From: Chaetorhynchus papuensis
Lineage: Eukaryota; Chordata; Aves; Passeriformes; Rhipiduridae
Direction: 5' to 3'
Assembly (NCBI GenBank): GCA_013396525.1
Contig: VWYX01000685.1
Coordinates: 396,225-460,224, forward strand
Length of the DNA stretch: 64,000 nucleotides
This document shows, in pieces, positions 37,201-49,200 of this stretch. The notes under the pieces were generated by a model that did no database searches, was not told the DNA's origin, and saw only the letters and a list, made by a program, of their open reading frames with translations. Each line of letters starts with the position of its first letter. Positions within the stretch are counted from its first letter, which is position 1. The position numbers and the translations under genes were made by a program.

Positions 37201-40200
37201 GAGGCATAAGCAGGTGCCTAAGGAAGAGTAAGAAGCACAGACATACAAGAGTTTTCATCTACTCCTTTCACAGCCTCCACCTGTTTTCAGCTCTTGGACT
37301 GCGTTTGCTTGGTGGGGTTTCTGTGTGTTTAAACCTTCAGTCTTCTTTTCCATTAACTTGTTCAGTCTCTCTTGAGCTCCTGTAAATTTTTAGCATCTGC
37401 AACATCTTCTGACTATCCAATACATGTTCATCCTTCTCCTTTTGCTAGTTTTGAACTTGTCTTCTAGTACTACTTAAACTCACTTCTTAACAGCTGTTTG
37501 GTATTTTTTTGTTCGTCTTTCAAAATACTTCTTAAATTATTTTGGCCTTCAACTATTGTAAAAAGTAATACTTTAGAGCTGAAGCCCTCCATTTATAGGT
37601 TCTAGTTTAGAAAATGATTGATGAAAATAGGATTTACGCATATATATAAAGATCAGTATATGCATTAGGACTGTCTTGAAGTGAGAATTTTAAATGTCTA
37701 ATTACTTTACTTTTTTACCTTTCACTGATGGTACAGGCCTGGAGTTGTGTGCTGACCATTTAACATTTTCTTTCAGCTTGGTTTGGAAAAGGCATGGCAA
37801 ATGAATATGTCCTGCGTGGTAGAATGTCCCGTGAACTGTCAGCTCTCTGACTGGTCCATGTGGTCTGAGTGCTCTCAAACATGTGGCCTTACAGGTCAGT
37901 ACATACCTCTGGCGTATTTTAAAGACTGTGTTCTCTTTTTTTTTTTCTTTAATAAAAGTGATACCTCTCTTTGCAGAACTAAAAAATTTAGCTAGATAAG
38001 GAGAGTTACAGATATGTAAATCAGCCTTATTTATGGAAATAATACGCTTGAGCAAGACTGTGCTCACTGAAAATAATGGGAATTTAGTCCAGATATTTTC
38101 CAATTCCAGGAAAATTGAAATACGATGAATGATATATTGAGACAAAAGTAAACATGGATTTGAACATTTGTTTTTCATCTGGTGGGGAGAGGAAGAGTCC
38201 GGAGGGATTTTCTCCTAGGTTTCATTATTAGTGATGAGTTTAGAAAACTAAAATTGTTCCAAAACCAAGTTGGAAGTCACTGGTCTTTTTCAATATATAA
38301 TATGTGGTCATATAATAGATCCAATGACCACAAATCTTAACTGCTTTTGTGCACCCATGCAAATAGCCATCTAGCTGAGAAAGAATTTTGTGTGTAAGTG
38401 TGCTCTTTGCTGTTGCTTGGAGTTTTTCCTCCAGTATTTTTCAGGAAAATCTTTTTTTCTCCCGTAACATTTCAGTTGGAGCAGTGAATTCAAGAATGAT
38501 GAGGCTCCATTTGGCAAACATCTTTCTAGCTGTCTGCAGTGAGCACAGCTGTCTGGGAGATTGATATTGTTCTGCTTGTGCATGGTGGCTTGTGCAGCTT
38601 GCTCTCAGCAAAAGATTTGTGTCATTTTCATTAGAGTACTCAATTGCAAGTGCATGCGATTGAAATGTGGAATTAAAGATTAATTCTTTTGGCCAGCTAA
38701 CATCAGGTGTTATATAGGTAAATCTGTGTAATGTCTTAGTTTATTATAAGCCTCACTATACAAATTTAAATAAATACATCTTTTTTCAGACTTGGTTCTT
38801 ATATTTATCTATAAATATATGAAAATACCACAGCTGTGTTGATTTTGTGGAAACCTTTGTGAGGTGACAACTCTAGAGCAGCCATTTGACCATTCCTTCT
38901 GACACAGAAGGAAATTTTCGGTTATATCTCACGAACTCTCTGTAATGAAGCACAATGGTCTAATGTCTGCTGCAAGATGAAAAGAGAAAGAATTGCTAAA
39001 AGGATAAAAATGTTTTCTGCTTTCAGTTTATATAAGTATTTGAAACAGAACCTGTATCTCAGTGAAGCTGCGTAGGATATCACTCATCAGTGAGGAGGAG
39101 ATAATTGTTAGACAAGCCTATTGTATTTTAATTTTCTTTGGACCTGAGTGAAGAATCCTCCATCTCCTGAAAAAGCTGCATGTAATGTTTTCCAACAGAC
39201 AGTGACAGAAAGTTGCAAGTTCTTGTTTGTCGGAACCAGAAAATTATGAGACACATGTTTCTGTGTTAACCTAGGGAAGAACAGAACATGTTGAACATGT
39301 TGGCCTCTTCTAGTAGCAAACTCCAGATGAAGAGCAGGAATCTCTACTGAAATGCCACAAACATGTTGTCACATTCATAAAGAAAATTTTTCTTCAGGCT
39401 AGGAAGAACTAGGAAATTACGGCTTTTGTTTGCTGTTACAGGAGCAATCCTAATCAGACATCCTTGTGCGCTTCTAGCACTACAAAAAAATGACAAATAT
39501 AAAGTGTCTGACTTGGGAAATATGAATCCACATAACAGACAGGAGCCAATAGATCTGCTTTACAATCCAGTTTGTCAAATCTCAAAAAAATTACCTTATT
39601 CAAATACAACACTTTTCAGCAAAATATAACCATCTTGAGGAATAAATCAGTCTAACTACTTTGTTGTTATTTATATTGCTGGTTTTTGTTACAGGAAAAA
39701 TGATCAGAAGAAGGACCATAAATCAGCCATTTCAGGGTGATGGGAGGCCTTGTCCTTCTCAGATGGAGCAATTCAAACCCTGTCCAGTAAAACCTTGTTA
39801 TCGATGGCAATATGGGCAATGGTCTGCATGCAAAGTAGAGGTAAAAGCCATATGGGACTTTTGAAGTTATGGGACATGTGGATCCAGGCATATTTGTGAT
39901 ATGCCCGGATACCTCCTTCACAACACTGTAAAAAATTTGCTTCCACCTCTCTTATACAAAAACTAAAGTGCGGATTTTTTCTTAGATTTCATATTTGTCA
40001 ATGGATTCAACAGTGTCCTACAGATGTTCAAAGTAAAAATGTAAACTTTGGTACCTGAGCAGCACCTTTGCTAATAATTTAAATCCTTATATTGTAAAAG
40101 AATATCAGCAGAAATATATTCACATTTTTAGACAATATCGTCACTTGACAAACTGTTGTGTTTTCAATTCAAAGGCATAATTGGCTCAATAATTTAAGAA

Positions 40201-43200
40201 ACAAGTAACAGTGACCAGAAATTTTGAGTTGGGGTTTTTTTTGTTTGTTTCAGAAGAAATGAGCCATGTCTTCTCTTTTTTCCTTCTTTTTCTCCTTATT
40301 GGAATGAATAAGTAGTTAAGCAAAAATAATAGGAGATAGAGTGACATGTAACTCAGATCTAGTCTTTTGGCACTTTCATCTGTCCAGTATCAATCAATAT
40401 ATGTTCTCCTTCCGTAGGATGCTCAATGTGGAGAGGGAACACGAGTGAGGAACATTTCCTGTGTGGTTTATGATGGATCCATTGAAGATGTTGGCAAAGT
40501 AGTAGATGAGGAATTCTGTGGAGAAATAGAGCCTATTATAGACGGTGATAAGAAGATAATACTTGAGGAAACCTGTACTTTCCCTTGTCCAGGTAACAAA
40601 GCTCTTCAAATAAATGTTGCATTTCAAGATTGGTTGGGTGTCGTTACAGCTATTAGTGCCTAGTATTAGCCACAGGCAATTAAATCTTTTTCATCTGCTT
40701 TACTGATTGGATTCATCCATCAAATGACCAACAGAGTTACTTTCGAAGAGTCGCTTCATGACAATAAATCAATTAGAAAAAATACTAGAATTTAAATTTA
40801 TAAAAGACATGGTCTCTGTCACAGTTTGTATCCAAGAAGTATGCATTTTTTCACAAAATCTGTTGAAATAAAACCTGTGTGTAATTCTGTGAGAAAAGGT
40901 GTTGATTTACAGCTAAATATTAGTGTTAAGTGCATAGATTACCTAACAACTTTATTAATACTTTTACCGGTGGCTAAAAACTTGATGCCTTTTATGGGCA
41001 CCTAAGACAGATAAGCTAAGGCATCTTATTTTTACCTTTAAAGGTTCTATTCTGAATGAAACTAAAGTTTTGATCTCTGAGAAAACATGAGTGCCTCTAG
41101 CTGTTTAACTCTCTGGATGTGACATACACAATCATTGCCTTTGTAAACTGAATCTAAAGGAGCTGTTATGAATTATCAGGTCCATGATGCTCATACAGAG
41201 AAGGATTAAGAGCATATAAGAGCTGTTTAATTTCCAGTAAAACCCCTCCAGTTCATTCCAAACACTTGTAGAATTTGAGGTATATTGCTGTTGATCAGTA
41301 GTCATTAATGATGTATCTTAAATAGAAGTGATAAACCCCTTCAGTTCTGGTACTCTATTTTCATTCTCTTGAAATGCTCCTCTTTCCCAGAATTTTTTTC
41401 CCAGTTCATTTCAGATTGGACTGAAGGTAAAGTTGTCTCAGTAAATAGCAATTAATAAAAAATAGAGAGATTTCCACCATTGCTTTGTTCTTAACATTCC
41501 AATTCCATGATTTTCACATATTTTATTTCTTAAATAGAAATTAGAAGAATACAAAGACTGGAGTTATGTTTTCATATTAGTGAATTTTATTAAAAAATTA
41601 TAGCTGCTTACTGATTGCTGCAAAAATTTTGCTGAGCAGGGACCTGTTCTTCAACAATCTCACATTTAACCAGCAAGAATAACTGCCCTGTGGGGATGTG
41701 CTAATGATACGCTCCAACTAATGTTTCCAAAAATCACTACTTGTTTTCCTATTATGTATACATCAGTTCGTCAATTATTCATTTCTTTGCATGCTTTCCT
41801 GAGGTTGGCAAATAAAATTCCTTCATTAATCAGGCATCCGGTCAAACATGGTACTGATTATATCTGTCATCAGTATAATGCAAGGTAGCATGAATTTTTA
41901 ATGGCTTTCTCACTGAAATAATGAGAACTAAGAGGTTTATTTATGAATCTGTGCACAGTTTAGTCCCATTTTCAACTGCAATTTTAACAAAATTATTTCT
42001 TTGTGTTGTGCCTCAGATCTTCCTTAAATATTCTTTAGCTGATCGTGCTAATTAGTGTCATTAGTATAATTTTATTTTTTGGTTTTACATTATAGAATTC
42101 TACAGATCTGTTATCCTAACATGAAATAGTGAGAGCAGACATTTTAATCACGTTTCCATTTCCCTTTTTTGCAAAGAATGTTCTATCAGTTGCTTCTATG
42201 TCTGTTTAGAGAAAATCTGCATGGGGATAGGCAATAATTAATCTTTTTAATACTAGACTATGTTTTCTAAGATCAAAGATAAATTGAGAAAAAACATATG
42301 TAAATTTAGCATAAGGCATACAGTGCACAATATCTTAAAATGTACAAAAATCCAGACATTGGGTGGAGCATTGCAAGGAGATCCCTAACGAGAGTGGTCT
42401 TATGGGAATGCTACAAGAAACTACACTGCTTTAGAGAAAATAGGCACTTGTATAATCTTTTTTTAATATTTTCTATGACACAGACAGTATCAAAATGTTA
42501 TCTTCTCTTAACCATGAGTCAAGTTTAAAAAGAGGAATGAAAGGAACTAAAAAGAAGGAAAATAAGGAAACTATATTTGGACTTTTTTTTAAGACATATT
42601 CAGTGCCAAAACTTCTTCACATACAATGACAATTCACCCTATAAAAATGCTCTTTGACAGGAGACTGTTACTTGAGAGAGTGGTCAGAATGGAGCCTTTG
42701 CCAGCTAACCTGTGTTAATGGTGAGGATCTTGGTTTTGGAGGAATACAAGTCCGATCTCGAGCAGTGATCGTTCAGGACTTAGAGAATCAACATCTCTGC
42801 CCAGAACAGGCTTTGGAAACAAGACCATGCAATGGTAAGCACCAAAATATAAGCAAGGCTGGTTCCAGTAAGAAAAAAATACAGAACAACCATAATTTTG
42901 TTTTCTTTCTGTTTATGGTATCAATTTTAGGCAAATGCAAAGTTGATAGACAGAAATGCACTTAAACTGTTGTTTTCCATATATCAACCATAAACTTTCA
43001 AGTGGTAACTATAATATGTTACCCCTTTAGAATTATACTTTTTTAATAATGACAATTCTTTTTATATGGGACAGTTTCCATATCTGCTTAGTAACATTAA
43101 TTAAAAGAAATCTTTGAGTTTTGAGTCATAACCAGATTTAGATTTCTCTTTACCCTTTAAATTGTTAACTGCATGACAATGCCATTAAAATATCTCCGCC

Positions 43201-46200
43201 ATGCTTACCAATGGTAGTAGACAAAGTATCTAAGAAAAGTAGTTTCCTGTACAGACATTTCTTGTCCCTTCAGAGGCCAGATCAGACAAAAAGGAATTTT
43301 ATATTTATAACAGAGAGCTAAGGTGCAGAAGGACTTCATGTTTCATCCCAGACCACATGAGATGTGCACAGAAGAGCTGAGATGTAAAGCCAGATGTAGC
43401 CCTGACCACTTCACCAAGCACTGGAGCACTGGCTGAAGCTCAGTGTCACCAGGAAAGGAACCTGATTCCTAAATGACTTTTGCACAACAGATGGGCCACA
43501 ACCATTATGAGGTTATTGGAAACATTTCTTTTGCCCATCAACTACATTAGGCTTGCTCACAAGCCTAGTTAGTGTCTAGGACACATCTGATCTGCTCTCT
43601 ATGTGTCCAGCAAGTGCAGGAGACCCTGGGATCTCCACAACTGCAGTGCACCCTTCTCAGTTGCTGGATGAAGGAGAAGGGGGCCCACTTAACTGTAAAA
43701 GCCATTAATCATAATGAGTGTGGTCTGCTGAGGAGTGTGGCTGCTGCCAGTGGTAGTCTAAAACCTTGTCATCAAATTTCTTGAAATGCAAATGTTCTCT
43801 GTGCAGATGGCCAGTGCTATGAGTACAAGTGGATGGCTAGCCCATGGAAGGGATCTTCTCGGACTGTGTGGTGCCAAAGGTCAGACGGTTTAAATGTGAC
43901 AGGTAACTACTCTTTTTATATAGACAAAAAAAAGCCTGGAAAACACGTGGATAATGTGTTTTCCCAACAAACTGGAAAAAGAAATTAAAAGGATCTGCTA
44001 GAAACACTTCCTGATGTATGAATTAAAATCATCATCTTTTTGCACGGTAAAGATGTGGTTTCTTTTCTAGAATTATGCAGCATGTCATGCTAAAAGTAAA
44101 CATAAATATTATCTTCTGTAATGGACCTGAAATGTTACATTGTATATGTTTGGGGGTTTTTTTTACCATAGGCATCTTTACACTTCTAAATGTAAGGTTT
44201 CAAATTTCAGGCCCTACAACAAATTAAACTTTTATGTATTACAGGTCATTTCAGTGCCTACACAAAGGCAGAGAAAGTTGCAGAGCTTAATAATATCGTC
44301 CATCTATGACATATCTCTTCAAAATTACAAAATATAAAATTTTAATAAATGTGCTAATATAAGTTTATTTCTTTATTTCAATGCCATAAATCTGTATCAG
44401 GATATGTCAGTGGACTGCTATGGGATGTAGTGACTTTCTGTGCAAAACAAAGCACAAAAACCCTGAATTAAGAATGACTGAGATCTCAGAAGAAAATCTT
44501 CATATGAATCTACTTATACAGATTTATGCATTGGAAATAGGGATTCATTTCAGCTTAGAATTATGCATTTATTTAAATAATTTTTGTATCAGACCAAGTG
44601 ATAGTAAAAGAATCCCAGAGACTGTAAACACATCCTCAATGCCAGCCACTGTCAGGTCAGTCACAGGAGGGGAGCTGTTATTCATGTATTGCCACCACAA
44701 TACTCCATGGAATCCACCACTACTGTCTGTTGCAACAGCAGAAATAAAATATTTATCTTATTTCTACAAGGTGTTGAAATAATAGCTCAAAGTCTCTTGC
44801 AAACCTTACTTTCTGGGGTAGGAATATTAAAACACATCTTGCTCACAAGAAGTGCAACAGGGCATTATTTATGCTCCTTGATTGCTTCCTGCTTAGCTAA
44901 GACGTTTCTATGGTAAGTAAAACTCTAAGAATTCTTATTGAGATTAATATAGGATATTATCTGTGAAAGGTCCTATAGGATTTGAAATAAATATCATCTT
45001 GGAGATTGTGGCTCTGAGATGTTCAAATCAGAATGTATTCATAAATCACAGTCAGTTAAGTGAAAATAATAATTTCTTCTGATGTGACTGAATACAGTTG
45101 TGTGATAAATTCTAGGAAAGATAAAAGTATGCCTATGAGTTGTTGGCATGTTTTTCATAATGGGACCTCCAAGGCAGACAAACCTCAGACCTATACTGTA
45201 TCTTTTGTTTTTCAAAGTTTGTTTTTATGTGGCTTTAGAGCTGTGGTAACTTTCTGATTTGAAGTGAAGACTAATGCAATATTCCAGAACATGCAATCAC
45301 TGGTCTCCATGCAATGCAAAGCTATATTTTTCTTACGTTTCTGATAAATGGAAAACAAAGTTTTCATGGGTTTTATGACAGTTTTCAAACACAACACTTA
45401 AATAAAATATTCTGTGGGACCTTCTCTACATTAAATATACCAGATTTTAATTTACATTTGTACATTTTTTGAAAGTGTTTTGTATAAACTACGGTATTTA
45501 AGCGGTCATAGATGTGATAGATGCATATACATGATTGATTTAAATTGAGATTACCTATTTTCATTCAGAAGCAAACCATATGTCTGATTACTGTGTCTTG
45601 ACTGACTTATTCCTGCACATTTGGCTCTAACATAGTGTATTTTAATTCAGACATTATTAGATAATTATTGTGAGTTCTGTTGGTATTTTACGGTCTTTAT
45701 CTGTTTCCTTACTTGCATAATATCATCGTGCTGAATAGTTCTTTTCTACTTGAAGGTGTTATTTCCCATGGGCGATGAGGCAACTCTTTCCTTCTGCTTC
45801 CTTGGATGACTGATATTTTATTACATAGATTCCCACAGGCATGTGATTTGTATGCTAGGATGTATGATTTTCTTTTCTGGGGGTGGGGAAAACTTATGGC
45901 AACCAGCAGGGTTTTCTTTGTTCTTCACCAGCCATCCCATTAACACTTGGATCTATGTAACCACATCTAACTGCATCTGCTATGGTTGTGACCAACCTCA
46001 GCTATCAGGATTTCGTCATCATTTCACACCAGTATAAAAATGGTATTAATTTGGGAGATGCAAGATGAGTCGTCCCGTAGCAGTAAAATTTTAAACAGTA
46101 TGATGCATATCCCTCTTCTATAAGCTAAAAGGAAACACAGGTAAATTCAACCTGATTCTAAATGTATTTTAAAGTTATTCTGGCTGAAATGATCGTGAAA

Positions 46201-49200
46201 GCCTGATTGTGTGTGTTGGTCCATAACAGTAACTGCACTATATATAAAGCTGTAGAAGTGAAAATTAGGTCTGTATAAAAAGAGAAAAGACTGAAACCCA
46301 CACTATCATCAATATTGTAACATTCAGTACATGCTTTACTGATAAATCTGCTTTCCTTTAATAAAATCTTAGACTAACATGAAGCTTCAATTCATAAAGG
46401 CAAAGGTATGGCATGTGTAAAAGTGACCCAGTAGCAGCAGAAAATAGGTGTCCTTCCATAAACAGGATGAGTAACTTGTTTTCAGTTTAACAGGAAAAGA
46501 TAAAAAAGGTGGTTTTATTTCTATTGTGGCTGCAGTTTTAATATATAAGTCATAAGGAGGTCCCTAGAGAACCAAATCTCTTTCCTTGAGTACAACACAG
46601 CATTTAAATTGGTTTTTTTGGGCAATCCACCTAGGGAACAAAGTGGAAAACAAAAAGCTTCATTCCTAAATATTAGTTCTCTAAAATACACATGAAATTA
46701 AATACATTTGCTGTAACCTTACTCTACATATAAGAAAACACTTGATTCCAATTATCCTTCACCTTGGAATAAAAGAAGGACTCTTACATTACAAATTAGC
46801 AATAAGATTATCACCCGTGAGATACTGCAGCAAGTAATGACATCAGTAATTTCATCAGTGGTGAGGTATTACCATGTGAAAATATGATTTTCTGTCCTAC
46901 AGGGGGCTGTTTAGTGATGCGCCAACCAGATGCTGACAGGTCATGTAACCCACCGTGCAGCCAACCCCACGCTTACTGCAGTGAGGTATGTGCTACTGCA
47001 TTGGAGCATAGAACACCCCCGAGAGGGCTTCCCACACATCTCTTGATTACAAAGATTATGCCAACAAAAAGTATTTTCAGAGATTTTACTAGTCACTAAT
47101 TTGTTAAAACCGACCTCGCATGATTTTCTACCTTTCAATTAAATGTTAAATAATCTCTGTTGATATGGCATGAACTGGCATAAAAATATATGAAGAGGTA
47201 CTCCAGGCTAGCACTCATCAAAAAAGTCTTCTCTTCCAGTCATCCATGATGTTATGCTTTATAGCTCACAGAAAACCTTGTTTTTCTGCTACACGGTGTA
47301 AAACACTTGTTCCCTACAGACTAGAACGTGCAGTTGTGAAGACGGATACACTGAAGTTATGTCCTCTGATGGCACACTCGAACAGTGCACTCTCATCCCA
47401 GTGGTGGTGATCCCCACCATGGAGGACAAAAAGGGAGATGTGAAAACCAGTCGAGCTGTGAACCCTACCCAGCCCTCCAGTAACCAGTCAGGACGAGGAA
47501 GGACCTGGTTTCTACAGCCTTTTGGGCCAGGTGAAGTCATGCAATGAGTTCTTAGTGTTAAGAACTGCTGCAGGGTCTGGCATTTACATTTTTGTGATGC
47601 CTACAAAGACAAGAAAAACCCTTAAGAGCTCATTTAAGAAGGCAGGCATCTACTGTCACTGAAAACAAAGGAGGAGACATAAATAAACCCCTAGCCTTCT
47701 CACTACTCCATCAATATATTTAGTGAAATCTTGTATTGCAGATTTTCTTTTAGCCATTCTACCTGTTAAAATTCACAGAATCTATTTGAAATGTGACTTT
47801 AGAAGGGAGTTTGCTGCAAAGGTGCAAGCCAGTATATTAAATTTTGGTTTCTCAACCAATAATTCTGTTGACAGAGGAATGAAGAGGTAGAACTGAAGAC
47901 TGCAAAGAGTAAAGGCTTCTTAAAATTTGCAGTCAGCATAATTTGCAGGAAAATATTCAGTATAGGTTTGCTAATGCATTTCTGACATATCCATATTTAA
48001 ACTAATTCATGTTTGTCAAATGCTAACCATATTATTGATAATTAGCATAGGCATGCTCTAAGTCTCTACGAGCAGTATTGGCTTTTATGATGGACCATGT
48101 TCTTTAGAGCTGAGCAAAGACTTATGTGCAAGAATGTCGTAAAATATAAGAGAGTTATTTCATAAAATACTTCATAAAGTCCATCATGTAATCAGACATC
48201 AGCAAATATTTCCTCGTGCTATTAAATATTTAGATAAACAAAACTTTAATTTGCAGAATACTTTCCCATAAAGAGATTTATTGCTTTCCAAAATATTATT
48301 ATTATGGAAGAGAGCAATTGGTTATCATCTTAAGTTTGTCTTAAATCACACAGGGCTAAATATACTAATACACATGTGTATTAGGGTGGTCATTTACTTC
48401 TAAAGGGTTTTTGGATGTTTTTAATCGCAGGATTGAAAGTGCTATCTTTACATGCATAATCCATAAGATGTTTCAAGTTGAGATTTATAACAATATTTCT
48501 AATAAGCAGGTTAAATAATGTTTGGTTTAGAAATTAGAAATACTTATGTTAGATCCCATTAGTCCTACTAGTATTTACTATTATTTGTACTTTGATATTA
48601 TTTATGCAATAAAATGGTCTTTACTCCAAGTACTTTAATCAACAATAAAAAATAGATAATTAAACTTTTCTGGTCCTCTTTTAAAAAACAGCATCTTACC
48701 AAATATGTTATCATTTACTCATTTTAACTAACTCCTTCTGAAAATGCCAGAGGGTGTGTTGTAGCCGCCAGAGTGACAACAATAAGCAAATATCAGACAG
48801 TCACCTTCAACAGTTTAGGAATGTGGATGCTGATGTGAATTCAGGGATGGTTTTGGAGCTGGGTACAGTTGAGAAATTTCATGAAAACACCAATTTTATG
48901 TAATTCGAGTTAAGAAGGAGACATAGCTCAGTTCAGATAATCCCAAACATGCTCAATAAAACTAATACTTTATGCAATGAAGTTATGAGTAATGTGAGAG
49001 AAAGTGAATATTTTCCAATTCACATGAAATTTAGGCTTGATTGTTTTATTTCAGGATTGGATATCCACTGTAAAAGTTTGGGTTTACTCTGGCATGATTA
49101 TTCCTTTTCTCACAGTTTCTAAGTCTAGATTTAAAATAGTTCTTTCATTTTCTTCCACAAATTACATTGCAGTTCCAGAAAGGAAGGTATTAAAACTATC

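Larger units (their letters stand above)
32380..37776 (+). other. THSD7A: THSD7A intron (5.4 kb)
   Basis: It contains an antisense CR1 end (33478-33645), a possible ancient amniote repeat (36713-36785) and a long TAGAA microsatellite (37061-37162). No exon is supported. ORFs such as 36764-37093 run through the microsatellite or the old repeat. Confidence 0.85.

Noticed and set aside
37702..38178. 158-codon minus-strand ORF, the longest in the window
   Set aside because: It is antisense to the exon at 37777-37894 and its flanks. The composition reflects the opposite strand, and no family features are present.
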